A stretch of DNA of 64,000 nt from Bradyrhizobium liaoningense (GCF_018130785.1 NZ_JAFCJT010000017.1:96453-160452); one strand, 5' to 3'. Shown: positions 1 through 8,838, counted from the first letter of the stretch. Notes: generated by a model not told the origin, from the letters alone. Numbers and translations are program-made.

Positions 1-2
1 TC

Positions 3-116
3 GTGATCGACCCCAAGCAGGACATGTTCTTCGTCCTGCTGGAGCAGACCCCGACCGAGCGCCAGCGCGTGCAGCGGACATTGAAGCAGTTGGTCTATGA
101 AGCCATGGAGAAGTGA
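3..116 (+). CDS. C-terminal end of a beta-lactamase-family serine hydrolase (partial)
   Basis: Only the last 37 codons lie in the window; the 5' part is cut off at the left edge. The tail (VIDPKQDMFFVLLEQTPTER, then a helix ending in EAMEK) matches in register the C-terminus of the next gene (VDPEDDLFGIFMVQTPTQR ... YQAMGR), so the two are tandem paralogs. The stop TGA is one base before the next ATG (TGACATG), which suggests co-transcription. The class (class C beta-lactamase/esterase fold) is inferred from the paralog only. Confidence 0.7.
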   Translation: MIDPKQDMFFVLLEQTPTERQRVQRTLKQLVYEAMEK

Positions 117-117
117 C

Positions 118-1383
118 ATGCGCGGGCGTCGCGCGCTGATCGCGGCGCTCGTTCTTCTGTTCGGCGCAGTCGGTGCGAGAGCGGGCTCCGAGCGGCGCGC
201 GGCGCACAACTTCTCTCCCGAAGGCCTGGCAAAGGTCTCCGACTTCATCCGGAACGAGGTCGCGACGGGCAAGTTTCCGGGCGCGATCCTGCTGCTCCAG
301 CAGCACGGCAAGCCGGTCTATTACGAGAATTTCGGCGTCCGCGATGTCGCAACCGAGATATCGATGAGCGCGGACACGATCTTCCGGCTCTATTCGATGT
401 CGAAGCCGATCACGTCCGTCATGGCGATGATGCTGGTCGAGGAGGGCAAGCTCGCGCTCGACGATCCCGTTGCAAAGTACATTCCGGCGTTTGCCGAGAT
501 GAAGGTCGGTGTCGAGACGAAGGCCGAGGACGGCAAGGTTGCGCTGGTGCTGGAGCCGCTCAGTCGCGCCGTGACGATCAAGGATTTGATGCGCCACACT
601 GCCGGACTGCCCTACGGTTACTATGGCGGGGGCTTGGTGAACAAGCTCTATGCCGACGCCGGTCTGTTCGACAACAAGGCTTTGACCAACGCCGAACTCG
701 TCGCGAAGATCACCACGCTTCCGCTCGCCGAACAGCCCGGCACGAACTGGGACTATGGCCACTCCACGGACGTGCTCGGCCGCATCGTCGAGGTCATATC
801 GGGGAAATCGCTGTTCGCGTTCGAGAAGGAGCGGCTGCTCGATCCGCTCGGGATGACGGACACCGCATACTATGTCGCCGATCCTGCCAAGTGGCCGCGC
901 ATCGCCGAGCCGATGCCGCAGGATCGCGCGATTAGCCCGATGACGCAGGTCCGCGATCCCAGGAAACCGCTGAGGTGGGAGTCGGGCGGCGGCGGCCTTG
1001 TCGGTACGGTCGGTGACTACGCCCGCTTCGCGCAGATGCTGCTCAATGGCGGCACCTATGACGGCCGGCGCTATCTCAAGCCCGAGACCATCGCCCTGAT
1101 GGCGTCGGATCATATCGGTCCCGAGACGAAGATCGCGCGCGATCAGAACTACTATCCGGGCGGAAGCTCCGGCTTCGGCCTCGGCTTCGCCGTGCGCACC
1201 TCGGTGCCATCAGGCACATCGTGGCCGCTTGGCGAATATCGCTGGGACGGCGTCGGTGGCACCTTCTTCTTCATCGATCCCGAAGACGATCTGTTCGGGA
1301 TCTTCATGGTGCAGACCCCGACGCAGCGCGGCCGGATTCAATTGTCGCTGAAGACGCTGATCTATCAGGCGATGGGGCGGTAG
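118..1383 (+). CDS. Beta-lactamase-family serine hydrolase (class C/esterase type), exported
   Basis: A 421-residue protein of the class C beta-lactamase/penicillin-binding esterase superfamily. Residues 1-22 form a signal peptide (MRGRR, a hydrophobic core, then VGARA). The SxxK motif with the nucleophile is in SMSKPITS around residue 95, and a tyrosine motif YGHS occurs near residue 220 in place of YxN. GGTFFFID near the C-terminus probably supplies the KTG-equivalent strand. An in-frame ATG 21 bases upstream lies inside the preceding gene; the 118 start gives a clean signal peptide and the TGACATG junction. Such proteins are more often esterases or D-aminopeptidases than antibiotic hydrolases. 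The substrate cannot be told from sequence. Confidence 0.85.
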   Translation: MRGRRALIAALVLLFGAVGARAGSERRAAHNFSPEGLAKVSDFIRNEVATGKFPGAILLLQQHGKPVYYENFGVRDVATEISMSADTIFRLYSMSKPITSVMAMMLVEEGKLALDDPVAKYIPAFAEMKVGVETKAEDGKVALVLEPLSRAVTIKDLMRHTAGLPYGYYGGGLVNKLYADAGLFDNKALTNAELVAKITTLPLAEQPGTNWDYGHSTDVLGRIVEVISGKSLFAFEKERLLDPLGMTDTAYYVADPAKWPRIAEPMPQDRAISPMTQVRDPRKPLRWESGGGGLVGTVGDYARFAQMLLNGGTYDGRRYLKPETIALMASDHIGPETKIARDQNYYPGGSSGFGLGFAVRTSVPSGTSWPLGEYRWDGVGGTFFFIDPEDDLFGIFMVQTPTQRGRIQLSLKTLIYQAMGR

Positions 1384-1445
1384 ATTCTCTTTTGACGCGT
1401 TTTCCTTGCGCGAACCGGTATCCACTTCGCTTGAAAACGTTCTGA

Positions 1446-2513
1446 TTACGCCCCGCGCACGATCTCGCGGACGTACCCGATCGTTTCCTCGACCTGGGCC
1501 GCATTGACGTCGAGATGGGTGCAGGCGCGGATACGGCCGTCCATCATCGCAAGCGTCACGCCGCGCTGACGGAGTGCTGCGACCATCTTGTCGCCGGCGA
1601 TGCCGGCGCCGTCGGGCTTGAAGAACACGAGATTGGTCTCGGGCTCCTGCACCTCGACGCCCGCGATTTGCGACAGCCCGCGGGCCAGCGCGCGCGCATT
1701 GGCGTGGTCGTCGGCAAGGCGATCGACGTGATGGTCGAGCGCGTAGATGCAGGCGGCCGCACAGACGCCGGCCTGCCGCATCGAGCCGCCGAGGCGCTGC
1801 TTCCACTGCCAGACCGCGTCGATGAAGGCGCGGGTGCCCGCGAGCACGCCGCCGATCGGCGCGCCAAGGCCCTTGGAGAAATCGATCCAGGCCGAATCCC
1901 AGCCCGCGGTCATGTCGCGCGGCGAGATGCCGCTCGCCACTGTGGCGTTGAGCAGGCGCGCGCCGTCCATGTGCGTGATGAGCCCGTGCTGCTTGGCGAT
2001 CGCGACGATCTCGTCGAGCGCGGTCTTCTTCCAGATCGTGCCGCCGCCGATATTGGCGGTCTGCTCGACGCTCACGACCGTCTGCGGGGGCTGGTAGCGG
2101 GTGCGCGGGTGCAGGGCCTTTCGGAGCGTCTCCGGCGTGAACTGCCCGTCGGCGCCTTTGAGCTGCGTCACCTGGAAGCCGCCGATCGCGGCATGCGCGC
2201 CGCCTTCCCGGGCGATGATGTGGGCGGTCTCATGCGCCAGAATCTCATCGCCGGGGCGGCAATGCACCAGCGTCGCGGTGACGTTGCACATCGTGCCTGA
2301 TGGCATGTAGACCGCGGCTTCCTTGCCGAGCAGCGCGGCGACGCGCTCGCACAGCGCATTCACGGTCGGATCGTCGCCGACCTGCTCGTCGCCGACCTCC
2401 GCCCGCGCCATCGCCTCGCGCATCGCAGCCGTCGGCTTGGTCTGCGTGTCCGAGAGCAGATTGATGCGCACCGGCGGCGCCTTGGGATCGATCGGGGGAG
2501 GGGTGTAGAGCAT
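1446..2513 (-). CDS. Low-specificity L-threonine aldolase (PLP-dependent)
   Basis: A 355-residue fold-type I PLP enzyme of the threonine aldolase/beta-eliminating lyase family, cleaving L-threonine or L-allo-threonine to glycine and acetaldehyde. Seen directly: the N-terminal LLSDTQTKPT and GDEQVGDDPTVNALCERVA stretches typical of the family, the HMDGARLLNA cofactor-binding region, and the PLP lysine in DFSKGLGAPIGG. Length agrees with the family. AGGAGG stands 6 bases before the ATG. It is transcribed alone, away from rpsD's terminator. Precise substrate stereospecificity is not decidable. Confidence 0.9.
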   Translation of the reverse strand: MLYTPPPIDPKAPPVRINLLSDTQTKPTAAMREAMARAEVGDEQVGDDPTVNALCERVAALLGKEAAVYMPSGTMCNVTATLVHCRPGDEILAHETAHIIAREGGAHAAIGGFQVTQLKGADGQFTPETLRKALHPRTRYQPPQTVVSVEQTANIGGGTIWKKTALDEIVAIAKQHGLITHMDGARLLNATVASGISPRDMTAGWDSAWIDFSKGLGAPIGGVLAGTRAFIDAVWQWKQRLGGSMRQAGVCAAACIYALDHHVDRLADDHANARALARGLSQIAGVEVQEPETNLVFFKPDGAGIAGDKMVAALRQRGVTLAMMDGRIRACTHLDVNAAQVEETIGYVREIVRGA

Positions 2514-2561
2514 GCGACGCCTCCTGAAGGCATGACGGCCACTGAAGTGTGGCTCTTAAGC

Positions 2562-2589
2562 AAAAAGGCCCCGGCGAACCGGGGCCTTT
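2562..2589 (-). terminator. Rho-independent terminator of rpsD
   Basis: GGCCCC(GG) and its complement around a CGAA-type loop form a strong stem. On the minus strand the stem is followed by a T run (GGGGCCTTTTTG), 14 bases after the rpsD stop. The same stem core recurs at the livK terminator near 38.15 kb. Confidence 0.85.
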
Positions 2590-2602
2590 CGATATCCAGA
2601 TC

Positions 2603-3220
2603 TTAGCGCGAATAGAATTCGACGACCAGATGCGGCTCCATCTGCACCGGGAACGGCACGTCGGAGAGGCCGGGGATGCGCACGTACTTCGCGGTCATCT
2701 TGCCGTGGTCGACTTCGAGATAGTCGGGGGTGTCGCGCTCGGGGAGCTGGCTGGCTTCGAGAACGTGCGCGAGCTGCTTGGAGGCTTCCTTGACCTCGAT
2801 CACGTCGCCGACCTTGAGCTGGTAGCTCGAGATGTTGACCTTGCGGCCGTTCACCTTGATGTGGCCGTGGTTGATGAACTGGCGCGCGGCGAAGATCGTC
2901 GAGACGAACTTGGCGCGGTACACGACCGCGTCGAGACGACGCTCGAGCAGGCCGATCAGGTTCTCGCCGGTGTCACCCTTGAGGCGGCTCGCCTCGACAT
3001 AGATGCCGTGGAACTGGCGCTCGGAAATGTTGGCGTAGTAGCCCTTCAGCTTCTGCTTGGCGCGCAGCTGCACGCCGAAATCGGAGAGCTTGCCCTTGCG
3101 GCGCTGGCCGTGCTGGCCGGGGCCGTACTCGCGGCGGTTCACGGGGCTCTTCGGGCGGCCCCAGATGTTCTGGCCCATACGGCGATCGATCTTGTACTTC
3201 GCCTCACTGCGCTTAGTCAT
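2603..3220 (-). CDS. rpsD: 30S ribosomal protein S4
   Basis: A 205-residue small-subunit protein that binds 16S rRNA early in 30S assembly. The start MTKRSEAKYKIDRRMG and the S4 RNA-binding region (RRLDAVVYRAKF ... ARQFINHGHIKVNGRKVN) are diagnostic, and the C-terminal EPHLVVEFYSR closes the protein. The reading frame stays open 84 bases further upstream, but the S4 N-terminus fixes the start at 3220, and the upstream ATG would add an unrelated tail. As in many alphaproteobacteria the gene is monocistronic, outside the spc/alpha ribosomal operons. Confidence 0.98.
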   Translation of the reverse strand: MTKRSEAKYKIDRRMGQNIWGRPKSPVNRREYGPGQHGQRRKGKLSDFGVQLRAKQKLKGYYANISERQFHGIYVEASRLKGDTGENLIGLLERRLDAVVYRAKFVSTIFAARQFINHGHIKVNGRKVNISSYQLKVGDVIEVKEASKQLAHVLEASQLPERDTPDYLEVDHGKMTAKYVRIPGLSDVPFPVQMEPHLVVEFYSR

Positions 3221-3340
3221 CGCGTCCTCTTCAGGTACATGGTTTGAGGAAACGCGCCCTCCTGTGTGACGGGAAATCCCGGCACCGACAGGTCCGATCC
3301 CCAAAGCATAGGGGGCAGGACCACGGGTCGCGAAACGCTT

Positions 3341-3401
3341 CGCGGGCCGAAATCGGCCCGCGAGCAGGCGGCTTTTAGGGGAGTTTGGGGTTCGCTGTCA
3401 A
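3341..3401 (-). promoter_or_regulatory. Probable rpsD promoter and leader hairpin
   Basis: On the minus strand TTGACA (3401-3396) is followed after 18 bases by TAAAAG, a fair sigma-70-type promoter. It would give a leader of about 145 bases for rpsD. The leader contains a perfect 9-bp GC stem (CGCGGGCCG, loop AAAT, 3341-3362). The hairpin could also end transcription from the gene upstream (stop at 3419), although it lacks a T run. Confidence 0.45.
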
Positions 3402-3418
3402 TGCGAATGGCCCCGGAA

Positions 3419-4186
3419 TCAGGTCCTCACCACCCGGATAGGCTTGGGGCTAGCCGCCCGCAATTCGGCAGCGATTTCAGTGTTCAGGACCTGTTCCAGC
3501 CGGGTCAGGACCCGGGCGATCGGGGCGGCGTCGGTGACGCGGTGATCCCAGCGGATCACGACATGGATGGTCTGGTCGCCCTGGACCACGCCATAGCTGA
3601 CGATGAACGGGCCCGGCGTGACGGGGTGGAGCTCGCCGCCGCCATAGGCGGCCACCGAGCTCACCGCGAAGCTGCCGAACCAGTTGCCTCGCTGCCGGCC
3701 GAAATTGAGCCCCACCGCCCAGGATAGCCGCCGCAGCGGCAGCGGCAGGCGGGTCGCCCGCATGATCTTGCGGAACATCGGCACGTCCTCGATCGGCGCC
3801 GTCTTGGCGCGCCGGATCTCGGCGTCGACTGCAGCCAGCGCCATGGCTTCGGGAGCCGCGATTCGCTGCGGCATCACGCATTCCTCGCCGTCTTGGACCC
3901 TGGCGATCGCGACCGACGCCACGCTATTGGGCAGCTCGTAGAGCATCGGCCAGGGCCATTTGGCGTAGACGGTGCGCAGGACCGGCTCGTCCCTGGCCAC
4001 GAGGGCAAAGGCCTTGACGAACATCGCTGCCCAGCCGGCGGGCGTCATCGCGCCCGCGCGGGCCTCCAGCAGGGGGCGAATATTGAGCGTACGGGAGAGC
4101 GAGACGAAGGGTACGTCCATCGAGGCGCGCATGAGGTCGCAAATCAGGCGGCGCGGCATCGAAATGGTCTTGGCTTTCCCGCGCAT
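3419..4186 (-). CDS. Stand-alone 2-oxoacid dehydrogenase E2-type acyltransferase domain protein
   Basis: A 255-residue protein resembling only the catalytic (acyltransferase) domain of dihydrolipoamide acyltransferases. Near the C-terminus IRWDHRVTDAAPIARVL corresponds to the E2 active-site stretch DHRxxDG, with alanine replacing the glycine. SYGVVQGD precedes it, as in E2 strands. No lipoyl domain or E1/E3-binding domain is present, and no dehydrogenase genes are adjacent. The start at 4186 (MRGKAK) is preceded by GGAG; the frame is open upstream but that part is low-complexity and lacks a ribosome site. Acyl-group acceptor unknown. Confidence 0.7.
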   Translation of the reverse strand: MRGKAKTISMPRRLICDLMRASMDVPFVSLSRTLNIRPLLEARAGAMTPAGWAAMFVKAFALVARDEPVLRTVYAKWPWPMLYELPNSVASVAIARVQDGEECVMPQRIAAPEAMALAAVDAEIRRAKTAPIEDVPMFRKIMRATRLPLPLRRLSWAVGLNFGRQRGNWFGSFAVSSVAAYGGGELHPVTPGPFIVSYGVVQGDQTIHVVIRWDHRVTDAAPIARVLTRLEQVLNTEIAAELRAASPKPIRVVRT

Positions 4187-4289
4187 TGGTCTCCGGTTCC
4201 GGGCTGAATGAAAATGCGGCGAGAGGAGTTCCCGCTCGCCGCGTGCTCTAGCACGAACCAACCCGCCTGGGGTCGGTCGGTTCGCCGCA

Positions 4290-4688
4290 TCAGGGCGCCG
4301 GCGTCGCCAGCGGCTTGGTCTTGTCGAAGATGTAAATACCAATGATTTTCAATGGCTTATCGCCATGTGTCTTGGCGTCATGAACGACGCCGGCCGGGAT
4401 CACATAGGAATCACCCGCTTTCAGGTGTTTCTCGGGCTGCCCCTCGATGAGGAGGTCGACCTCGCCCTCCAGCACATAGCCGGTCTCGACGCCGGGATGG
4501 GTATGGCGGCCGGCGGCGCCGCCGGGCGGCACCTCGGCGATAGCGGTCACCGTCGTGTAACTGTCCGGGAAATCGATTTTCTGGAGTGGGGTGCGCTTGA
4601 TGCCGGGCTGCTGGGCGAAGGCCGCACAAGCAAGGCCCGTGAAGGCAAGAGTGGCGAAGGTCAGAGCGAGCAAAGTCTTTTTAGGCAT
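4290..4688 (-). CDS. Exported cupin-domain protein
   Basis: 132 residues with an N-terminal signal peptide (MPKKTLLALTF ... ACAAFAQ). A single cupin barrel follows: the metal motif HTHPGVETGYVLEGE (two histidines and a glutamate) and the second motif VIPAGVVHDAKTHG. GGAGGA precedes the ATG by 6 bases. Periplasmic single-domain cupins of this type have varied or unknown functions. It lies 103 bases upstream of the E2-like gene on the same strand. Confidence 0.85.
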   Translation of the reverse strand: MPKKTLLALTFATLAFTGLACAAFAQQPGIKRTPLQKIDFPDSYTTVTAIAEVPPGGAAGRHTHPGVETGYVLEGEVDLLIEGQPEKHLKAGDSYVIPAGVVHDAKTHGDKPLKIIGIYIFDKTKPLATPAP

Positions 4689-4755
4689 TGTTTCCTCCCT
4701 GGAACGGCCGACCCTAACAGCGCCGCCATTCCCGGCAAGGTCGCAATCCGCTTGT

Positions 4756-5529
4756 TCAGCGCTTGATGCCGTCGAACGCGGCCATGATGCCGCGCTGGAA
4801 GAGCGACCAGTCGAAACCCAGCGCGATCGCGCGATAGCCGCGGTCGATCAGCTGGTTGGCCTGGTCGGCCGTGCGCGCCACGCCGCCGATCGGCACGCCG
4901 CTTTTGAGGATGCCGGCCTCGGCGCGGGCGACCAGCTCCAGCAATTCCGGATCATCCATCCGGCCGCGCTTGTTGATCGAGGTGGCGAGATCACCGGGGC
5001 CGATCACCGCGACGTCGATGCCCGGCGTCGCCATGATCTCGTCGATGCGGTTGACGGCATCGACATGCTCGATGGTGATCATGCAGATCATCTCGTCGTC
5101 GGCCGACGCCATGTAGTCCGGCATCGACTGGCCCCAGCGGAACGGCGCGTGAAACGGTCCCCAGAGACGATCGCCGCGCGGCGGATAGCGCACGCTGCGC
5201 ACCGCCTTCTCGGCATCGCCGCGATTGGTGATCATCGGGAAATTGATGCCGAAGGCGCCGATGTCCATCGGCGCTTTCGCAAGCCACGGCTCGTTCGCCG
5301 CGATCCGCACCAGGGGCGTGCACGGCGTGCCTGTCGTGGCGGCGATCATCGCATGCGCTTCGGTGAGCCCGATCGGGCCATGCTCGAGATCGACGATGAT
5401 CCAGTCGAGCGAGCGGGCCATGATCTGCACCATCTGCACGCTCGGGATCGTCGCGATCGCGCCGAAGGCGGGGCGGCCCTCGCGCCAGAGCTGGCGCAGA
5501 CGGTTGAGTGGCGTAGTCGGGACCGACAT
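4756..5529 (-). CDS. HpcH/HpaI-family class II aldolase
   Basis: A 257-residue member of the HpcH/HpaI aldolase/citrate lyase family (2,4-dihydroxyhept-2-ene-1,7-dioate aldolase type), cleaving or forming hydroxy-oxoacids with pyruvate-like units using a divalent metal. Diagnostic stretches are LDWIIVDLEHGPIG, VRIAANEPW, CMITIEHVDAV (metal-binding glutamate) and DVAVIGPGDLATSI. Length fits the family. It is not beside aromatic-degradation genes, so the physiological substrate is uncertain. Confidence 0.85.
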   Translation of the reverse strand: MSVPTTPLNRLRQLWREGRPAFGAIATIPSVQMVQIMARSLDWIIVDLEHGPIGLTEAHAMIAATTGTPCTPLVRIAANEPWLAKAPMDIGAFGINFPMITNRGDAEKAVRSVRYPPRGDRLWGPFHAPFRWGQSMPDYMASADDEMICMITIEHVDAVNRIDEIMATPGIDVAVIGPGDLATSINKRGRMDDPELLELVARAEAGILKSGVPIGGVARTADQANQLIDRGYRAIALGFDWSLFQRGIMAAFDGIKR

Positions 5530-5598
5530 GGAATTGCCTTGGGATGACCTGCGGGGAGACGACGGCGAAGCCTAGCAGCGCGCCGTTGCGGCGCAAAG

Positions 5599-6396
5599 TC
5601 AGGCCGGCACACGGCCGCCGAAGAACGGCATCAGCGTGGCGGAAAGGCCATGCGCGCGGTTCGAGGTGAAGATCATCTCCGCGCCGGATTGCGTGATATC
5701 GCCAAGGCGTGTGCCGAGCAGGTCGGAGACGCGGCGGGCGATGGCCGGCGCCGGATCGATCCAGTCGACCGGCCAGGGTGCCAGCCGCTTCAGCCGGTCG
5801 AGCAGCAGCGGATAATGCGTGCAGGCGAGCACCACGATGTCGGTGCGCGCACCCGTATCCTGGGGATCGCCGACGAAGCAGGGGGTGAGTTCGGCGAGGA
5901 TGGCATCGTCGCTGATCGGATGGCCGCTGAGGTCAGCTTCAGCCAGCGAGGCAAGCTCGGGCGAGCCGACCAGCGTCACCTCGCAACCCAGCGCGAAATC
6001 GCGGATCAGCGCCTTGGTGTATTCGCGCTTCACCGTGCCCTTGGTGCCGAGCACCGAGACGCGACGGGTCTTGGACTGCGCGCAGGCCGGCTTGATCGCC
6101 GGCACGGTGCCGACGAAGGGCAGGGAATAAGCGGCGCGTAAGTGAGATAGGACCAAGGTGGACGCCGTGTTGCAGGCGATGACGGCGAGGTCAGGATCGT
6201 GCGTGCGGATCAGTTCGCCCATCAGCGGCACGACGCGGGCGATGATCTCGTCCTCGCTGTGGTGGCCATAGGGGAAGAAGGCGTCGTCGGCGACGTAGAC
6301 GTAATGCGCGTCCGGGCGCGCGGCCACGACCTCACGGAGCACCGTGAGCCCACCAAGGCCGGAATCGAACACCAGGATCGTCGGGGAATAGGTCAC
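5599..6396 (-). CDS. murI: Glutamate racemase
   Basis: 265 residues. It interconverts L- and D-glutamate for peptidoglycan synthesis in the cytosol. Seen directly: the N-terminal VFDSGLGGLTVL with the conserved aspartate and serine, the first catalytic cysteine in VIACNTAST and the second in VLACTHYPLL, plus the glycine-rich YPYGHHSEDE-type segment typical of the family. Translation starts at GTG (minus-strand 6396); no better ATG exists upstream. Confidence 0.95.
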   Translation of the reverse strand: MTYSPTILVFDSGLGGLTVLREVVAARPDAHYVYVADDAFFPYGHHSEDEIIARVVPLMGELIRTHDPDLAVIACNTASTLVLSHLRAAYSLPFVGTVPAIKPACAQSKTRRVSVLGTKGTVKREYTKALIRDFALGCEVTLVGSPELASLAEADLSGHPISDDAILAELTPCFVGDPQDTGARTDIVVLACTHYPLLLDRLKRLAPWPVDWIDPAPAIARRVSDLLGTRLGDITQSGAEMIFTSNRAHGLSATLMPFFGGRVPA

Positions 6397-6566
6397 GTCG
6401 CTACCTTAAGGGCACCATGGTTACCATTCGGTATTTGGGGCGGTTTTGCGGCGGGGCCGTTTGGGGCCAATTTGGAACGATTCAATTTCACGGTTGCCGC
6501 ATGTTCCCGCTATCAGCAGCAGCGCTGCGGACGGGGGACTTATCCGCAAAATTCCGGAGAGCCGAC

Positions 6567-7118
6567 ATGATCAGAAATACCGCTGCCGGCTGGGGCCGCG
6601 TTTCCCGGTGGCTGCACTGGGGCCTGGCGCTGGCCATCATCGGCATGATCGGCTTCGGCTGGTGGATGAACCACATCCCGGCGCGTCCCGACCGCTTCTT
6701 CTACCGCTCGATCCATGCCGATATCGGCTATGTGATCCTGCTGCTGACCGTGCTGCGCCTGGTCTGGCGAGCCGTCAACCCGACGCCGGCGATGCCGCCT
6801 GAGACCTCCCGCTGGCAGAGGATCGCGGCCCATGTCAGCCACGGCGCGCTCTATCTCGTGGTCATCCTGGTCGCGTTGCTGGGCTGGGCGCATTCCGGCG
6901 CGCGTACGCCGGACTATTCCGACTTCTTCGGCCTGTTTCACGTGCCGCAATTCACCTCTCCGGACCGTGCGGCGGCGGGCGCCTATGAGGACCGCCACAT
7001 CCTCTTTGCCTATGTGCTGCTCGCACTGATCGCGATCCACGTGATCGCCGCCCTCTGGCACCATTTCATCCGCCGCGACCGCGTCGTGGCGCGGATGGTG
7101 GCGGACGAGGCGGGGTAG
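6567..7118 (+). CDS. Cytochrome b561 family membrane protein
   Basis: A 183-residue four-helix di-heme cytochrome b. Segments around residues 18-38, 50-68, 92-110 and 145-165 are hydrophobic. Histidines that can ligate heme appear in SRWLHWGLALA (helix 1), SIHADIGYVIL (helix 2) and IAIHVIAALWHHFIRRD (helix 4). The start at 6567 (MIRNTAAGWGR) follows CCGGAGAG; earlier in-frame codons lead into a sequence with no cytochrome character. It probably passes electrons from quinol to a periplasmic acceptor. Confidence 0.85.
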   Translation: MIRNTAAGWGRVSRWLHWGLALAIIGMIGFGWWMNHIPARPDRFFYRSIHADIGYVILLLTVLRLVWRAVNPTPAMPPETSRWQRIAAHVSHGALYLVVILVALLGWAHSGARTPDYSDFFGLFHVPQFTSPDRAAAGAYEDRHILFAYVLLALIAIHVIAALWHHFIRRDRVVARMVADEAG

Positions 7119-7137
7119 GGGAGACGCTCTCTCCCAT

Positions 7138-7217
7138 CGTCATTGCGAGCACAGCGAAGCAATCCAGACTGCCACCGCGGAAAGACTCTGGATTGCTTCG
7201 CTGTGCTCGCAATGACG
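7138..7217. repeat. Intergenic palindromic repeat, family A (perfect 31-bp arms)
   Basis: Left arm 7138-7168 (CGTCATTGCGAGCACAGCG...) and right arm 7187-7217 are perfect reverse complements of 31 bases around an 18-base loop. A second, less perfect copy lies at 44853-44938. It sits between convergently unrelated genes with no coding content, as dispersed REP-like elements do. Confidence 0.9.
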
Positions 7218-7268
7218 GGTTAGGATGCGGCGTCACGACTGATCCAACTCACGGTCGCAGGAAGTGCC

Positions 7269-7910
7269 ATGCTCACAGTCCATCATCTCGGCAAGTCGCA
7301 GTCCGAACGCATCGTCTGGCTCTGCGAGGAGCTCGAAATTCCCTACGAGCTGAAGCGCTACACACGCGATTCCGTGACCATGCTGGCGCCGCCCGATTAC
7401 AAGGCGCTGCATCCGATCGGGGCCGCGCCCGTCATCACCGACGGCGATCTCGTGCTCGCAGAATCCGGTGCCATCGTCGATTACATCATGGCCAAATACG
7501 GCAAGGGACGTCTCGTGCTCCGCCCCGATGATGCTGACTTCGCGCAGTTCCTGTACTGGTTTCACTTCGCCAACGGCACGCTGCAGGCCGGCATGGGCCG
7601 GCTGATGATCCTGAACCGGCTCAAGCTCGCCGACGACAATCCGATGCTGGCCGCGACAAGGGGGCGTATCGACCGCGCCTTCGACCTGGTCGATGCGCGC
7701 GTCGGCGACGCCGAATACCTGGCGGGCAATACCTTCACCACCGCCGACATCATGATCGGCTTCTCGCTCACCACGATGCGCTACTTCCAGCCCTATGATC
7801 TCCAGCGCTGTCCGAACGTGATCAAGTATCTCGGCCGGATCGGTGCACGGGCAGCCTACCGGCGTGCGATGGAGAAGGGCGATCCGGGAATGGCGCTGCT
7901 GCTGAGCTGA
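7269..7910 (+). CDS. Glutathione S-transferase family protein
   Basis: 213 residues with the usual GST layout: an N-terminal thioredoxin-like domain (residues 1-80; VHHLGKSQSERIVWLCEEL with the catalytic serine region, cis-proline segment IGAAPVITDGD, and the glutathione-binding ESGAIVDYIM) and a C-terminal helical domain (85-210; FTTADIMIGFSL contains the N-capping motif). It is transcribed alone after repeat A. The substrate, whether detoxification or a catabolic step, is not shown by the sequence. Confidence 0.9.
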   Translation: MLTVHHLGKSQSERIVWLCEELEIPYELKRYTRDSVTMLAPPDYKALHPIGAAPVITDGDLVLAESGAIVDYIMAKYGKGRLVLRPDDADFAQFLYWFHFANGTLQAGMGRLMILNRLKLADDNPMLAATRGRIDRAFDLVDARVGDAEYLAGNTFTTADIMIGFSLTTMRYFQPYDLQRCPNVIKYLGRIGARAAYRRAMEKGDPGMALLLS

Positions 7911-7929
7911 GCCGCGGAGCGGGTCATGA

Positions 7930-8835
7930 TCAGTGCGCCATATGTTTGGTCGCGCGCTCGATCAAGTCGCTCAGCCTCGAGACGAATTTTGCGAGGATCG
8001 GTGAGGCATTGGTTTTGTGATAGCCCACGACGAGATCGATCGTCGGCGCCTTGCCCCTGAGCGGACGGCTGACGACGGACCAGGGCAGGAAGTTTTTGAC
8101 GTAGCCCGGGAGTAGCGCGAAGCCGCGGGTGGAAGCCACCATCGACACCGCCATCGCGATGTTGTCGGCATCATGCGCCGTCGCGATCGGCAGGCCGCTT
8201 TCGCGAACATGGCTGTTGATGATCTTGAGGAGCTCTGGAGCGGTGTCGGAGACGTTGACGAAGGGCGTCCCCTCCAGTTTGGCGAGGTCGATGCGGTCGA
8301 GCTTGGCGAGGCGATGGTCGCTTGGGAGCACTGCGACCAGCGCCTCCTCGATCACGGTCTTGTAGACGAGTTCCGCTGAGCTTGCCTCGCGCCGCATGAA
8401 GGCGAGGTCGAGACTTCCGCGCCTGAGGCCGTCGGCCAGCGCAGGCGAAAAATCGCTCGTCACGGTCACGTCGATGTTCGGCAGTTCGTCGCGCAGCACG
8501 CGCATAGCCTCCGGCAGCCAATCGATTTCCTGACCGGTGAGGAAGCCGAGCGCAAAGCGCGACTTCTCGGGGCGGCCGGCGCGCCGCGCCGCCTCGATCG
8601 CCGCATCGGCCTGCGTCAGCGCAAGGCGCGCGTGATCAAGGAAGGCTCGTCCCGCGGCCGTCAGTTCGACGCCGTGTACGCTGCGTACCAGTAGAGGTAC
8701 GCCGACCTCGTATTCGAGATCGCGAATCTGGCGGCTGAGCGAGGGCTGCGCGGTGTGCAGCCGCTTCTCGGCGGCGACCGTCAGGCTGCCTTCCTCGGCC
8801 ACGGCGATGAAATAACGGAGATGGCGCAGCTCCAT
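7930..8835 (-). CDS. LysR-family transcriptional regulator
   Basis: 301 residues. The N-terminal winged helix-turn-helix (MELRHLRYFIAVAEEGSLTVAAEKRLHTAQPSLSRQI, residues 1-60) is classic LysR, followed by the two-lobe effector domain. It is divergent from an SDR gene with 154 bases between them, and a 7-bp-arm palindrome lies immediately upstream of its start. By family rule it probably controls itself and the SDR in response to a small molecule. Confidence 0.93.
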   Translation of the reverse strand: MELRHLRYFIAVAEEGSLTVAAEKRLHTAQPSLSRQIRDLEYEVGVPLLVRSVHGVELTAAGRAFLDHARLALTQADAAIEAARRAGRPEKSRFALGFLTGQEIDWLPEAMRVLRDELPNIDVTVTSDFSPALADGLRRGSLDLAFMRREASSAELVYKTVIEEALVAVLPSDHRLAKLDRIDLAKLEGTPFVNVSDTAPELLKIINSHVRESGLPIATAHDADNIAMAVSMVASTRGFALLPGYVKNFLPWSVVSRPLRGKAPTIDLVVGYHKTNASPILAKFVSRLSDLIERATKHMAH

Positions 8836-8838
8836 GAA

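Noticed and set aside
6472..6485. TTGGAACGATTCAA as an FNR/FixK site before cytochrome b561
   Set aside because: One half-site is imperfect (TTGG) and the best -10 is about 3 bases off the class II position; kept out of the features.
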